Part shown: in pieces, positions 48,751-56,625 of the stretch
How positions within the stretch are numbered: the first letter of the stretch is position 1
Layout: each line of letters starts with the position of its first letter
Virus record (IMG/VR): IMGVR_UViG_3300005529_000010
Span: 1 to 64,000 of that record
DNA length: 64,000 nucleotides
Origin: a virus
Reading direction: 5' to 3' (one strand)
Translations under genes and position numbers: made by a program
Notes under the pieces: generated by a model
Database searches by the model: none
What the model was told of the DNA's origin: nothing
What the model saw: only the letters and a program-made list of their open reading frames with translations

Positions 48751-48792
48751 CGCGCGCCTCCCGGACCCGGGCAGCTCACCACCGCCCGGGTC

Positions 48793-48981
48793 TCACTCCC
48801 AAAACGCCGCCAGGTGCGAGCGCGCGGTCTCGACGATCAGGGACACGACAAAGTCGTGCGCCAGATCCCCAGCAGCCGCCGCCGCATGAACCAGCAGCAC
48901 ATGCACATCATGGATCGCGGCCGCCACGATCGCCGTAACGGCCGCCCGCGCGCAGACCCGCGCGTAGCGAAACATCGTCAT
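48793..48981 (-). CDS. Small hydrophobic/Ala-rich protein
   Basis: 62 residues from ATG 48981 (71 from 49008). Ala/Val-rich helix (ARAAVTAIVAAAIHDVHVLL). First gene after the site 9 promoter. No good ribosome site at either start. Confidence 0.45.
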   Translation of the reverse strand: MTMFRYARVCARAAVTAIVAAAIHDVHVLLVHAAAAAGDLAHDFVVSLIVETARSHLAAFWE

Positions 48982-49031
48982 GGCAAACCGTCCGTGGCAC
49001 GAAACCATCCCCGTCAGAAAAAGAAGTCGGA

Positions 49032-49060
49032 TCGTTATTCGGACAAACTGTCCGCGTCAA
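49032..49060 (-). promoter_or_regulatory. Promoter with operator site 9
   Basis: Minus strand: -35 TTGACG (49055-49060), 17-bp spacer, -10 TAACGA (49032-49037). Operator CGGACA-AAC-TGTCCG (49040-49054) is identical to site 1 and lies in the spacer. Confidence 0.8.
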
Positions 49061-49085
49061 CATGCTTTCCGGGAATGGCTGGTGT

Positions 49086-49526
49086 TCATGGCCGACGAGC
49101 CCGCTCCTCAGGCGCCTCATCCGCCGCCGCCTCCGCCAACGCGATCAGCGCCTTGAGCCCCGTCGCCCATCGCCGCACCGCAGCCCGCGCGCCCGGCCCC
49201 CGGAACGACAGCCGCGACAGCTCAACCGTCAGCGCCAACGACGCCTGCCCAATCCGTTCCGCCAGCTCCTGCGGAAGCCGCCGCTTCTGGCTCGGCGTCA
49301 ATCCCTTCGCCTTCCGCTTAAGCACATAGCATTTCCGCGTCATGTCGTACGCCATCAGGTTCGGCGACGCCGCCATCACCTTCCCGATATCGATCGACGC
49401 CTGAGGCCGCGAAATCCCAAACCGGTCCATCACGTCCGCCCGCCGAAGCGTCCCATGCTCGCGAACATGCGCCGCGATCCACGCCAGCCGCTCAATCTCC
49501 CCGTGCCTCAAAGCCGGCGCCGCCAA
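49086..49526 (-). CDS. HTH transcription regulator-like protein
   Basis: 146 residues. DeoR-type winged HTH at the start: RLAWIAAHVREHGTLRRADV, then RFGISRPQASIDIGKVM and a wing YDMTRKCYVLK. The C-terminal half is helical and basic. Probably regulates nearby genes. Overlaps the upstream gene by 19 bp. Confidence 0.65.
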   Translation of the reverse strand: MAAPALRHGEIERLAWIAAHVREHGTLRRADVMDRFGISRPQASIDIGKVMAASPNLMAYDMTRKCYVLKRKAKGLTPSQKRRLPQELAERIGQASLALTVELSRLSFRGPGARAAVRRWATGLKALIALAEAAADEAPEERARRP

Positions 49527-49789
49527 GCTCGGGCCGTCTCAGCCTCAAACCGCACCCATGGGTCCGGACCAAAATGCCGCCGCCTCATGAACACGACGCC
49601 AGGGTTCTCAAAAATAACATCCGTCCCCGCCACCTGACCGCGCGACCACCGATATCCGTACCGCGCCAAATCATTCACCGTCAGACGCCCCACGATCGCG
49701 GACAGCAGCTCAACCGCCGCCTTCCGGCTCGGCGCCGCCACCGCAATCTCAGGATGGCGCCCATGCATCAAAGTCGCGTGCACCTTCAT
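49508..49789 (-). CDS. Small basic protein
   Basis: 93 residues. Short alpha/beta (MKVHATLMHGRHPEIAVAA; AAVELLSAIVGRLTVNDL) with a basic end. Coupled to the HTH gene. No promoter recognised in the 544-bp upstream gap. Confidence 0.55.
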   Translation of the reverse strand: MKVHATLMHGRHPEIAVAAPSRKAAVELLSAIVGRLTVNDLARYGYRWSRGQVAGTDVIFENPGVVFMRRRHFGPDPWVRFEAETARAWRRRL

Positions 49790-50333
49790 CGACGTCCTTA
49801 ATTCTAAACAGCCCCACCGCCTCGATAATAAATCGGTTCGATTTTCCGCGTCGACCCGATTTTTTCCTACAGCTCACGCGCGGGCGGGCGCAGGTCCAGC
49901 ACGATCGGCTCCGTGTTCTGGCTCGTCGTGTGCCAGCAGTGGCAGACCGGGCACCGGTAAACCCGCTGACCATACCGCCGCGCCCACCGGTTCGCCTTCC
50001 GCTCCGGGCCGTCGCCCTAGCCTCACCAATTAAAGAAATGACGCCGATTAACCGCTCCGTCCAGATTTTTTCCTGGGGGGCGGAAGCGTTGGGCACACTT
50101 CGATTCGAACCGTCACGGTCCCGACGGGTGCGGAAAATGGCTCGGCTGGCCGGCCGGCGCCCGCTTTTCAACCCGTCCGCGCGGGTCTCGATGTGGTGAA
50201 TCGTGTGGTGTGGGACCGGGCCCGCCTGTAATTCTAAGCACTTATGATCTGTTCAGCGGCGTTGCTGTATCGCCAGGACTATTCATTTCAGCCATCTTGC
50301 GGGCTTTTTGCGCCTGTGGAAAACCTCTCAGCC
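49790..50333. other. Gene-poor stretch
   Basis: No intact gene. It contains the broken zinc-ribbon frame (49867-50026) and, near 50085-50135, sequences GATTCGAA and CCCGACGGG that faintly recall a tRNA T-arm but do not pair. The local AT content rises toward 50240. Confidence 0.6.
49867..50026 (-). pseudogene. Frameshifted zinc-ribbon gene remnant
   Basis: One frame reads RKANRWARRYGQRVYRCP, then VCHCWHTTSQ, and ends at a TAG (49867); this resembles common phage zinc-ribbon proteins. The frame has no start codon after an in-frame TAG upstream. The only GTG (50026) leads a different frame, one base off, so a frameshift is likely. Confidence 0.45.
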
Positions 50334-50789
50334 ATGACTGACACAGCGGCGAATTCTCAAATAGAAAAGCGGCGATTTATTCGCGTGCCCCGAAAATTTG
50401 CGCGTTCCATTGTTCCCCGGAGAACTCCGACCCGGGATAATTTAATCAATCGGGCTCTTTTCCTTTTGCTGCCATGGGAGTTTCGGGACTATCCGGGCAT
50501 TTACCGGGGATCGGCCGAGTTGCTCGGGATGACGGCTGATTCGATCCGGCAATATCGCAAGGGTCGGCGAGAAATATCGGGCCCGATGGCTCGCAAGCTG
50601 TCAGCGGCGATTAAGGCGCGTTTTTCTCAGGCGGAGAAAATTATCGCCGAGCTTGATGCTTATGCTGACGGTTGGCGAGATGGGCGGGGGCGACCTGCTG
50701 GGTTTTGCGTGGTTCGGGATCGCGGCGGGCTTATGACCGACGGGAGACCGAAGCGAGCGCCATTGAGGGAGCGTCGAGGGAAGGGCTAA
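50334..50789 (+). CDS. HTH-containing hypothetical protein
   Basis: 151 residues from ATG 50334; an in-frame ATG at 50244 would add 30 residues. Basic N-terminus, then ELLGMTADSIRQYRKGRREI resembling an XRE HTH, a helix KLSAAIKARFSQAEK and a basic tail. It may be a regulator. The gene is AT-richer than its neighbours, hinting at separate origin. Confidence 0.6.
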   Translation: MTDTAANSQIEKRRFIRVPRKFARSIVPRRTPTRDNLINRALFLLLPWEFRDYPGIYRGSAELLGMTADSIRQYRKGRREISGPMARKLSAAIKARFSQAEKIIAELDAYADGWRDGRGRPAGFCVVRDRGGLMTDGRPKRAPLRERRGKG

Positions 50790-50878
50790 CGGGCCAAGCG
50801 GTTTCGCTTTCGCTGCACCGCAGGGTCTCGCTTTCGCTCGCATTTGGGCATAGGTCCCCAAAACCCCAGGAAATGAAG

Positions 50879-50931
50879 AGAAAAACGGGTGGCGCGGCTT
50901 CGATGCTACGTCGGTGACGGTGCCACCCGTT
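50879..50931 (-). terminator. Intrinsic terminator of the 50997 gene
   Basis: Stem AACGGGTGGC (50884-50893) / GCCACCCGTT (50922-50931) with a 28-nt loop; on the minus strand the arm is followed by TTTTTCTCTTCATTT. Located 66 bp beyond the stop of the minus-strand zinc-finger gene. Confidence 0.75.
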
Positions 50932-50996
50932 GGGTCCGGCTTCCGATCTGCTGAGATCGGCGAGGCGCCTCGCGGAGAAATGAATCTCTGGCGGGT

Positions 50997-51347
50997 CTAG
51001 CGCGCTCTGTCAGGGCCGGTATGTCGTGCCATCGAGCGATTGTAGCGGTCTGCGGCCGCCGCTTTTTTGTGCGTTCTTGTTTTATCGACTCGACAATGAG
51101 TGAAAGCCTTTTCAATCGATCCAAAGCCGGCTGCTCGGCGCGGCGGGCAGATTGTGATGTGCGGCGCCTGTCCGCTGATCCGGATCGGCTCCGGGTCGGC
51201 TTGGGGCGAGGCGAATTCGTGATACCGCTCGATATGAAGCCGAACGCGTTTGCGGCCGGCTTTGCCTCGGCAATCTTCGCCAGCGCCCGCCCGGCAATTC
51301 GGACAGGCTATGGAGTTGCGCACAAGGTCTCTGTTCGAGTGCGGCAT
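50997..51347 (-). CDS. Zinc-finger protein
   Basis: 116 residues from ATG 51347; ATG 51386 would start right against operator site 10. CPNCRAGAGEDCRGKAGRKR with a later His-containing HIERYH is the same zinc-finger style as the 56622 gene. Divergent from DUF932 and followed by a terminator, both of which support it. Confidence 0.6.
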   Translation of the reverse strand: MPHSNRDLVRNSIACPNCRAGAGEDCRGKAGRKRVRLHIERYHEFASPQADPEPIRISGQAPHITICPPRRAAGFGSIEKAFTHCRVDKTRTHKKAAAADRYNRSMARHTGPDRAR

Positions 51348-51379
51348 GAGGGCGCCGATTTGGCGCCTGAAAAAAATGT

Positions 51380-51408
51380 TTGTCATCGGACAAGTTGTCC
51401 GGTATGGT
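51380..51408 (+). promoter_or_regulatory. Promoter with operator site 10, drives DUF932 gene
   Basis: Plus strand: -35 TTGTCA (51380-51385), 17-bp spacer, -10 TATGGT (51403-51408). Operator CGGACA-AGT-TGTCCG (51387-51401) lies inside the spacer. Expected leader about 65 nt with GGAGGG before ATG 51480. Confidence 0.8.
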
Positions 51409-51479
51409 CGGGCTTGGGTTTGGTCATGTGACCGACCCGACAGCGGCATTTTCGCCGCGCTTACACGGAGGGTATTCCG

Positions 51480-52457
51480 ATGGCTCATCAAATCGATTTC
51501 TCGAACAATCGCGCTAACATTGCCTTTGTCGGCGAGACGCCATGGCACGGGCTCGGCGAGTGCTTGCCGGAAGGCGAGCCGATTGAGGTTTGGAAGGTCG
51601 CGGCGGGCATGAATTGGGAGATCCAGCGGGCGCCGGTTCAGTATCGAATCGATACGCCTGCCGGTAAGGCTTACGTGAAAATGCCAGAGCGGGATGTGCT
51701 CTATCGTTCCGACACGATGGCGGGCTTGGGCGTGGTTTCGGACAGCTACCAAATCGTTCAGCCTGGCGAGGTTCTCGAATTCTTCCGCGACCTGGTCACG
51801 GCATACGATTATCAATTGGAGGTCGCGGGCTGTCTGTTCGGGGGCAAGCGCTTTTGGGCGCTGGCGCGGACTCCCGACTCCGATTTCGTCGCTGATCGGC
51901 GCGACACGATGCGCAAGTATCTGCTGCTGTGCACTTCGGCCGATGGATCGCTCGCCACGGTCGGCGAGGACACATCCGTCCGCGTGGTCTGCAACAACAC
52001 GCTGTCGCTTTCCTTGGGCGAGAAAAACGACTCCCGCATCAAGATCTCGCACCGGTCGGCGTTCAATGCCGATGAAGTAAAGCGGCGCCTCGGGATCTCG
52101 CGCGAGACGTTCGCCGAGTTCATGGACACCATGCGGACTCTTGCCGCGACTCCCGTCTCTCGCATCGTGGCAGCCAAGGCGACGGTTGAGCTGTTCCCGA
52201 CGACGCGCAAGGACGTCGACCCGGTCTCGACGTTCCCGGTTCAGAGCGTGCTTTCGCTGTTCAACGGGAAGGCGCGCGGCTCGCAATTCTCAGGCGTGCA
52301 AGGCACCGCGTACGGCTGGCTTCAAGCCGTGACCGAATTCGTCGACCACCAGGCGCGCGCGCACAACAACGACAACCGGCTCAATAACGCGTGGTTCGGT
52401 CGCGGAAGCGATTTGAAGCGCGACGCGGTGCGCGTGATCACAGAGCTTGCGGCTTAG
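51480..52457 (+). CDS. DUF932 family protein
   Basis: 325 residues with a good GGAGGG site. Family hallmarks: PWHGLG (21-26), DRRDTMRKYLLLCTSADGS, VRVVCNNTL, and the late GTAYGWLQAVTEFVDH. This family is common on phages and plasmids (TIGR03299-like), with unknown biochemical role. First gene of the 51.5-55.0 kb plus-strand unit and under operator site 10. Confidence 0.88.
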   Translation: MAHQIDFSNNRANIAFVGETPWHGLGECLPEGEPIEVWKVAAGMNWEIQRAPVQYRIDTPAGKAYVKMPERDVLYRSDTMAGLGVVSDSYQIVQPGEVLEFFRDLVTAYDYQLEVAGCLFGGKRFWALARTPDSDFVADRRDTMRKYLLLCTSADGSLATVGEDTSVRVVCNNTLSLSLGEKNDSRIKISHRSAFNADEVKRRLGISRETFAEFMDTMRTLAATPVSRIVAAKATVELFPTTRKDVDPVSTFPVQSVLSLFNGKARGSQFSGVQGTAYGWLQAVTEFVDHQARAHNNDNRLNNAWFGRGSDLKRDAVRVITELAA

Positions 52458-52473
52458 GCTGTCGGTTCGGTGG

Positions 52474-52553
52474 AGCGGGCGCCGCGAGCGCCCGCTCTGG
52501 GGCCAATCCTGACGGCCTTACTGGAGGGCCCTGACTCGCGTTCGGGCCCTCTG
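52474..52553. other. Two GC-rich hairpins between genes
   Basis: GAGCGGGCGC / GCGCCCGCTC (52474-52498) and GAGGGCCC / GGGCCCTC (about 52525-52552), in the 157-bp gap after the DUF932 gene. No U-tract, so RNA processing or stability is as likely as termination. Confidence 0.5.
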
Positions 52554-52614
52554 GCAAGCCCGGCTGTGGCTTGGAGCGGCAATCCCGCCGCGATGCACGG
52601 AGAGGAGTCCGATC

Positions 52615-53148
52615 ATGTCCGCTTTTGTTGTCGGTCACGCGCACATCGATGCGCTGCTTACCTGGTCAATCGACAACCAGGTTAATTACTACGTGTCACC
52701 ATTCCACGCGGGAAACCCGGGCGGGCTCCGCGTCACGATCACTGACGCGAATGCGAGCGAGGTAGGCCGGATATTGCTCGACGAGAACGAGCGTTCGGTG
52801 CGTTACCGCTACCCCGAGTGCAAGGACGATGACTTACCGGGAACGATCGGCGAGTCGTCGAGCAATTATGAGTTCCGGCGCTGGAATTCGCCGCTTGCCG
52901 CTCTGTCGATTTTGAAGGCGTGCGATTGCCTTGATTACCAGTGCTGTGAAACCGACACATGGGAGCAATCGCTTGCGTGGGCAGTGCTGCACGATATCCG
53001 TACGTTCGCGGTGCGTCGCCTGCCAGGCTATGACAACGCGCCCGGCTGGGAATTCGACCGGGAGAAACACGACAACCCGCACATAGTTCGGTTGTCCGGC
53101 CGCCATGCGCGCGGGTTTGCGCGCGGTCCGCGACACGCCAGAGGGTAA
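52615..53148 (+). CDS. Conserved hypothetical protein
   Basis: 177 residues, GGAGAGGAG upstream. FVVGHAHIDALLTW, GRILLDENERSVRYRYP, ALSILKACDCLDYQCCE and RRLPGYDNAPGW define a family seen on plasmids and phages of proteobacteria; function unknown. Several Cys in the middle (CDCLDYQCC) could hold metal. Confidence 0.7.
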   Translation: MSAFVVGHAHIDALLTWSIDNQVNYYVSPFHAGNPGGLRVTITDANASEVGRILLDENERSVRYRYPECKDDDLPGTIGESSSNYEFRRWNSPLAALSILKACDCLDYQCCETDTWEQSLAWAVLHDIRTFAVRRLPGYDNAPGWEFDREKHDNPHIVRLSGRHARGFARGPRHARG

Positions 53149-53154
53149 GTGATC

Positions 53155-53280
53155 ATGGGCGCGCATCATTGGGGAAACCTCGATCCCATTGTGCATTGGG
53201 CGTTCCCGGCCGTCGTGGCGGTTGGAATCCTGGCGCTGGCCTGCGCTGCAATTTGGACGGAGGTTCGGCGCCAACGGTAA
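53155..53280 (+). CDS. Membrane microprotein
   Basis: 41 residues. One hydrophobic helix (about 14-34, AFPAVVAVGILALACAAIW) and a basic end. Follows the previous stop by 6 bp. Confidence 0.5.
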   Translation: MGAHHWGNLDPIVHWAFPAVVAVGILALACAAIWTEVRRQR

Positions 53281-53286
53281 AGGCGA

Positions 53287-53313
53287 AACCGGACGCGCGT
53301 GCCCGCGCGCGTC
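53287..53313. other. Strong GC hairpin
   Basis: ACCGGACGCGCG / CGCGCGTCCGGT arms around TGCC plus CG. Contains CGGACG/CGTCCG halves, but the arm spacing differs from the operators. No T-run follows. Confidence 0.5.
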
Positions 53314-53400
53314 CGGTCACGCGCGGGCAGTGCCGCGCGTCTGACGAGCCAGCTTGCCTAACCCAGCGGCCCGCGCGCCGCGCCACAAGGAGTCCGTCCT

Positions 53401-53925
53401 ATGTCTCTAATCGAAATGCCACGGTTTGCCCGAACCGATTTCCCGGCCGGAGATTTGATGGCCCGCATTCGCGAGCTGGAAGCCGAGCTTGCGGCCGAAA
53501 GGGCAAAGAATGCCGAGCTGGCCACCCATACGCGCGTCGCGCGCGTCGCAACGCGGGCCCGCAAGGGGGCGCCGGATTGGCGCACGGCTGCCGAGTGCTG
53601 GCTTGCCGGCGAGCCCGTCGTGCGGCCGTCCCGCGCGGCCTACAAGCGATCCAAGGCGCCGCAAACGGTCCGCGTCGATTTTGCGGACGGAGAAAGCGTC
53701 CGGCTGTCGACCACGCTCGACGGGCCCGAGGGCATCGCCGAGTGCGTCCGCACCGCGCGCGCGTCGCGGCAAGGGCGCCCCCGAATGGTCGACAGATTGC
53801 GCGCCCGCGCGGCGAAAAATGAAACGAGCGGCGAATGGGTCCGCGACGCGGTCGGCCGCTGGAGATGCGTCGAGGTATGGCCGTGCCCGGCCGTTCTGTC
53901 GGCCGAATTTGTGGAGTGCGAATGA
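53401..53925 (+). CDS. Hypothetical protein with coiled coil
   Basis: 174 residues. Coiled coil about 20-45 (RIRELEAELAAERAKNAEL); central region VRVDFADGESVRLSTTLDG and a basic helix. Unknown family. Good ribosome site AAGGAG. Confidence 0.6.
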   Translation: MSLIEMPRFARTDFPAGDLMARIRELEAELAAERAKNAELATHTRVARVATRARKGAPDWRTAAECWLAGEPVVRPSRAAYKRSKAPQTVRVDFADGESVRLSTTLDGPEGIAECVRTARASRQGRPRMVDRLRARAAKNETSGEWVRDAVGRWRCVEVWPCPAVLSAEFVECE

Positions 53926-54332
53926 TGTTCAAATCATCCGTTCAGCCGCTTTGCCGTTGCTGCGGCAAGCCGATCAAAAAATGGACGCGCCCTATATGGG
54001 TCCGACCCGAGCCGCGCGACACGCCTATGTCCGATCGAACCGTTGTTGGCCTGCTCCGGTCCAAAGAAGATTGCCAGCGGCTGACGAACGAAAAAGTGAC
54101 AGCAGTCCGATACACCGATTATCCGGAGCATCTCGGGCGACACGCGGTCAGTTTCAACACTTGGGACGGCGAGAGCTACGAAAGCGAGTTTTTCTGTTCC
54201 GGCACCTGTGCGCAAAACTTCGGGTTGCTAGCGGCGAAGCTGAACCGGCTTACGACGCGCGCATACTCCGAGGCGATCGAAGAACGGAAGGATCGCGAGT
54301 GGCTTCGCAATCAACGGAGGGACAAGCCATGA
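53922..54332 (+). CDS. Zinc-ribbon protein
   Basis: 136 residues, ATGA overlap. CRCCGKPIKKW near residue 10 and FFCSGTCAQNFG near 98 can supply two CxxC-type pairs. Mixed alpha/beta between. Unknown role. Confidence 0.6.
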   Translation: MMFKSSVQPLCRCCGKPIKKWTRPIWVRPEPRDTPMSDRTVVGLLRSKEDCQRLTNEKVTAVRYTDYPEHLGRHAVSFNTWDGESYESEFFCSGTCAQNFGLLAAKLNRLTTRAYSEAIEERKDREWLRNQRRDKP

Positions 54333-54538
54333 TCGCGCGGGCGCCGGATCTCTTCCCCGAGTCCCCGCGTCGGCCGCGTCGCGTCATGATGCACGTCGTC
54401 GATGCTGGCGAGGGCGGATGGTGCAAGGTGATCCACTTCAAATGTTCCACCTGCGGGTACGATGAGGGGTGGACCGAAGATCACCGGACGATCGGCGAGA
54501 ACAAGCGCGGCCGTCCATGCCCGAGATGCAACACATGA
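54329..54538 (+). CDS. Small zinc-ribbon protein
   Basis: 69 residues, ATGA. FKCSTCGYDEGW and RPCPRCNT form a four-Cys ribbon at the C-terminus. Confidence 0.6.
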   Translation: MIARAPDLFPESPRRPRRVMMHVVDAGEGGWCKVIHFKCSTCGYDEGWTEDHRTIGENKRGRPCPRCNT

Positions 54539-54768
54539 TCGCGCAATACAAGCTGGAGCATGCCGGGGGCGGGCGTTGGGTTCTCCTGACGCCCAACCTG
54601 GAGCACCTCGCCGGCGATCCCGCGCGCTGCGGCAAATGGGTTCGCATTTGGGAGGGCGTGGACGTCGATCAGGCGTTGAGCCGGGTCAAGGTGCTCCTGA
54701 TGACCGAGATCGCGTCAGGCGGCGAAAAATTCATTGTCACCGTGGATTCTGGCGGCGATTCTTCCTGA
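54535..54768 (+). CDS. Small hypothetical protein
   Basis: 77 residues from ATG 54535 (ATGA); 54517 is a second start. Beta-rich (YKLEHAGGGRWVLLTP; KWVRIWEGVDVDQAL). Unknown. Confidence 0.55.
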   Translation: MIAQYKLEHAGGGRWVLLTPNLEHLAGDPARCGKWVRIWEGVDVDQALSRVKVLLMTEIASGGEKFIVTVDSGGDSS

Positions 54769-54769
54769 C

Positions 54770-55042
54770 ATGTCCGAGTCGATGCCCCCCGAGACCTTTC
54801 GCGAGATTGTCCGCCTGCTATGGGGCGAGCGCTGGACCGAGCCCGCCTCGGAAGCGCTGGGCGGGGTCGGACCGCGCACCCTGCAACGATACGCGGCCGG
54901 CAAGATGCCGATTCCCGATTGGATGCCCGAGCGCCTCGCGGACGCAGTGGCAACCCGCGCTGAGGATCTGCAGCGGGTATACGATTTGCTAGGGGTGGAG
55001 AGCCCGATCGATAAGCAATTCTGGGACAGCCCGAACATTTAG
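54770..55042 (+). CDS. HTH-like small protein
   Basis: 90 residues from ATG 54770. EIVRLLWGERWTEPASEALG and GPRTLQRYAAGKMPIPDWM look like an XRE-type HTH. Ends overlapping by 4 bp the end of the convergent replication unit. Confidence 0.6.
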   Translation: MSESMPPETFREIVRLLWGERWTEPASEALGGVGPRTLQRYAAGKMPIPDWMPERLADAVATRAEDLQRVYDLLGVESPIDKQFWDSPNI

Positions 55043-55689
55043 AAGAACTCCGGCGCATGACTCGCGCGCGCGGGCGCGTCGCGCGGGCTCACGTCCTCGT
55101 CCGTGCAAGCATCGATGCGGTCGAGAGAAAGCGCGCTCAAATCGACCGAAACGCCAACCTTTCTGCCGGCTTCCATCACGAGATTTCGAGCCACAAAAAC
55201 CGCCTCGACCGAATAGACCGGGTAATACTGATCGCCGAACTTCTCCCACGTCCCCGCGCCCGCGCGCGCGACCATCGCGTTGCGCATGATCAACCACGGG
55301 TCGGCCGCCGCGATGCGAGACAGCGCGTTGGCGAGCGCCACCAGCGGGTCCTCGGTGCTGTCCCATCGACAGAGCCGCCGCAGCTCGGGCAGCCGCGAAT
55401 CCCACTTCCACGCGGCCGGCATCGCGGTCCAGTTCGGACCGCCGGTGATCTCTTCCGGCATGTGGCGCCGGATCACCGCCGGGGTCGGCCAGAACGGCCC
55501 TTCATACCCGCCGACAACGCGATCCATCGCCGCCTTGAGGCGCGCGGCCGGCGATTCGCGAAACGCTTCAAAATACGCTTCGCATGCCTTCGCGTACGAT
55601 TTCGGTTCCTTCGCCGGGTTCTTGCGTGATGACCAAAGGCTCTCCATCCGGTCGATCACGATTTCCTGCACTTCGGTCCGGGTTGCCAT
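55039..55689 (-). CDS. Replication-associated protein, possible helicase-loader type
   Basis: 216 residues from ATG 55689; ATG 55647 would reduce the 122-bp overlap with the initiator gene. Helical start (EVQEIVIDRMESLWSS, KACEAYFEAFRES), FWPTPAVIRRHMPEE as in lambda P-like N-termini, then a mixed region with no Walker motifs. It follows the initiator gene, the place of P/DnaC-like loaders. Assignment mainly by position. Confidence 0.5.
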   Translation of the reverse strand: MATRTEVQEIVIDRMESLWSSRKNPAKEPKSYAKACEAYFEAFRESPAARLKAAMDRVVGGYEGPFWPTPAVIRRHMPEEITGGPNWTAMPAAWKWDSRLPELRRLCRWDSTEDPLVALANALSRIAAADPWLIMRNAMVARAGAGTWEKFGDQYYPVYSVEAVFVARNLVMEAGRKVGVSVDLSALSLDRIDACTDEDVSPRDAPARASHAPEFF

Positions 55690-56482
55690 TTTCTAGCCCC
55701 AAAAACGACGGTTGCTTGCGTTCGGCCTCTTGGCGATCGGCTTCGGCTGCTGCTGCGCGGACCGCCTCGCGTGTCAGCTCGCCGCGATCCACCGGCGAGG
55801 CTCGGGCATACGCACCCTCGCGCAGCTTGTGGAACGGCTCCGCTCGGATCACGAAATCGAAATCCGCTTTCCAGCCGCGATCGTTGTCGCCCAGCAGGAA
55901 CGCGCTCTCCGGCACCCGCTCGATCGCCTGCAAAAAACCCTCGATCCCCACCTCGGCGAGCCTGGCGCGAAGGTGCGTCTTGCGCCCCTCGGTTAGCCGC
56001 TGAACGCTCGCCAGCCCGTGCGATTTAGCGAGCTTATTCCACCCATCTACGGCCTGCTTTTCGACGGAAATAACGCTTAAAGGGGTGGACCCTTTAGGGT
56101 CCGGGGTTTCATGGGTTTTAGATCTCGGTGTAACCTCAGACTCAGAACCAGAAGAGTTATCTACTACACGCACGCGTGAGGGCTTATTTTTGGCTCTGGA
56201 TAAGGGTTTTCCGACCTTAATAAGCAGGCGGTCAGCTAACTTTAAGGGCTTAAATAAGCCGTCCTGCCGGCCAAATAAGCCTAATTCATCGAGCCGATTA
56301 AGCGCTATTTCGGCCTCATTTAAGGGCAATCTAAGCAAATAAGCGGCGTCATCTAAGCTCGGAATAAGGCCGCCGTACCGGTTAGAAATAGCGTTGAGAT
56401 TGATCCAGATTTTGAACAGCTCGGCGGGCAGTCTTTGCACCTGTGGATCGTCGAGGATATCGCGACGCGTCACCCGGAACAT
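55568..56482 (-). CDS. Phage replication initiator / replisome organiser
   Basis: 304 residues. N-terminal winged helix (ILDDPQVQRLPAELFKIW, AISNRYGGLIPSLDDAAYLL, LDELGLFGRQDGLFKPL), a linker (about 95-140), and a C-terminal block EGFLQAIERVPESAFLLGD plus GWKADFDFVIR, typical of DnaD-like/lambda O-type initiators that recruit a helicase. The middle of the gene is AT-rich with TTA codons and many TAAG motifs, which may be the origin. Confidence 0.78.
   Translation of the reverse strand: MFRVTRRDILDDPQVQRLPAELFKIWINLNAISNRYGGLIPSLDDAAYLLRLPLNEAEIALNRLDELGLFGRQDGLFKPLKLADRLLIKVGKPLSRAKNKPSRVRVVDNSSGSESEVTPRSKTHETPDPKGSTPLSVISVEKQAVDGWNKLAKSHGLASVQRLTEGRKTHLRARLAEVGIEGFLQAIERVPESAFLLGDNDRGWKADFDFVIRAEPFHKLREGAYARASPVDRGELTREAVRAAAAEADRQEAERKQPSFLGLENGNPDRSAGNRDRPDGEPLVITQEPGEGTEIVREGMRSVF
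56201..56368. other. Candidate replication origin (TAAG-rich iteron-like cluster)
   Basis: Eleven TAAG motifs (56201, 56221, 56243, 56255, 56276, 56299, 56321, 56332, 56340, 56353, 56365), most as AATAAGC/G or TTTAAGGG, in a local AT-rich patch of a GC-rich gene. This parallels the lambda origin inside gene O. Functional proof is absent. Confidence 0.55.
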
Positions 56483-56625
56483 GGCTCGACCCCCACGCCG
56501 GCCGGCGAGATGACCGTCTCGCAGCTTTGGCAGACCCAGCCGACCTTATCCTTCCACACGATCTTTTGATGGCGGGCGCCGCAATGCCGGCAGCGATCGA
56601 GCGTCGGACCGACCTTGCGGCTCAT
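56470..56625 (-). CDS. Small zinc-ribbon protein
   Basis: 51 residues from ATG 56625 (ATGA). CRHCGARHQKIVWKDK and VCQSCETV: a four-Cys ribbon. Confidence 0.65.
   Translation of the reverse strand: MSRKVGPTLDRCRHCGARHQKIVWKDKVGWVCQSCETVISPAGVGVEPCSG

Noticed and set aside
50083-50135. tRNA-like T-arm (GATTCGAA) on the minus strand
   Set aside because: The flanking bases do not form the 5-bp T-stem and no acceptor or anticodon arm fits; possibly coincidence or old remnant.
51021-51431. Plus-strand frame before DUF932
   Set aside because: Spans the promoter and operator, poor composition and no ribosome site; the minus zinc-finger gene explains the region better.
50997-52286. 429-codon minus-strand frame running through DUF932
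   Set aside because: Only the last ~116-130 codons look real (zinc finger); the remainder mirrors DUF932, which has family motifs and its own promoter.
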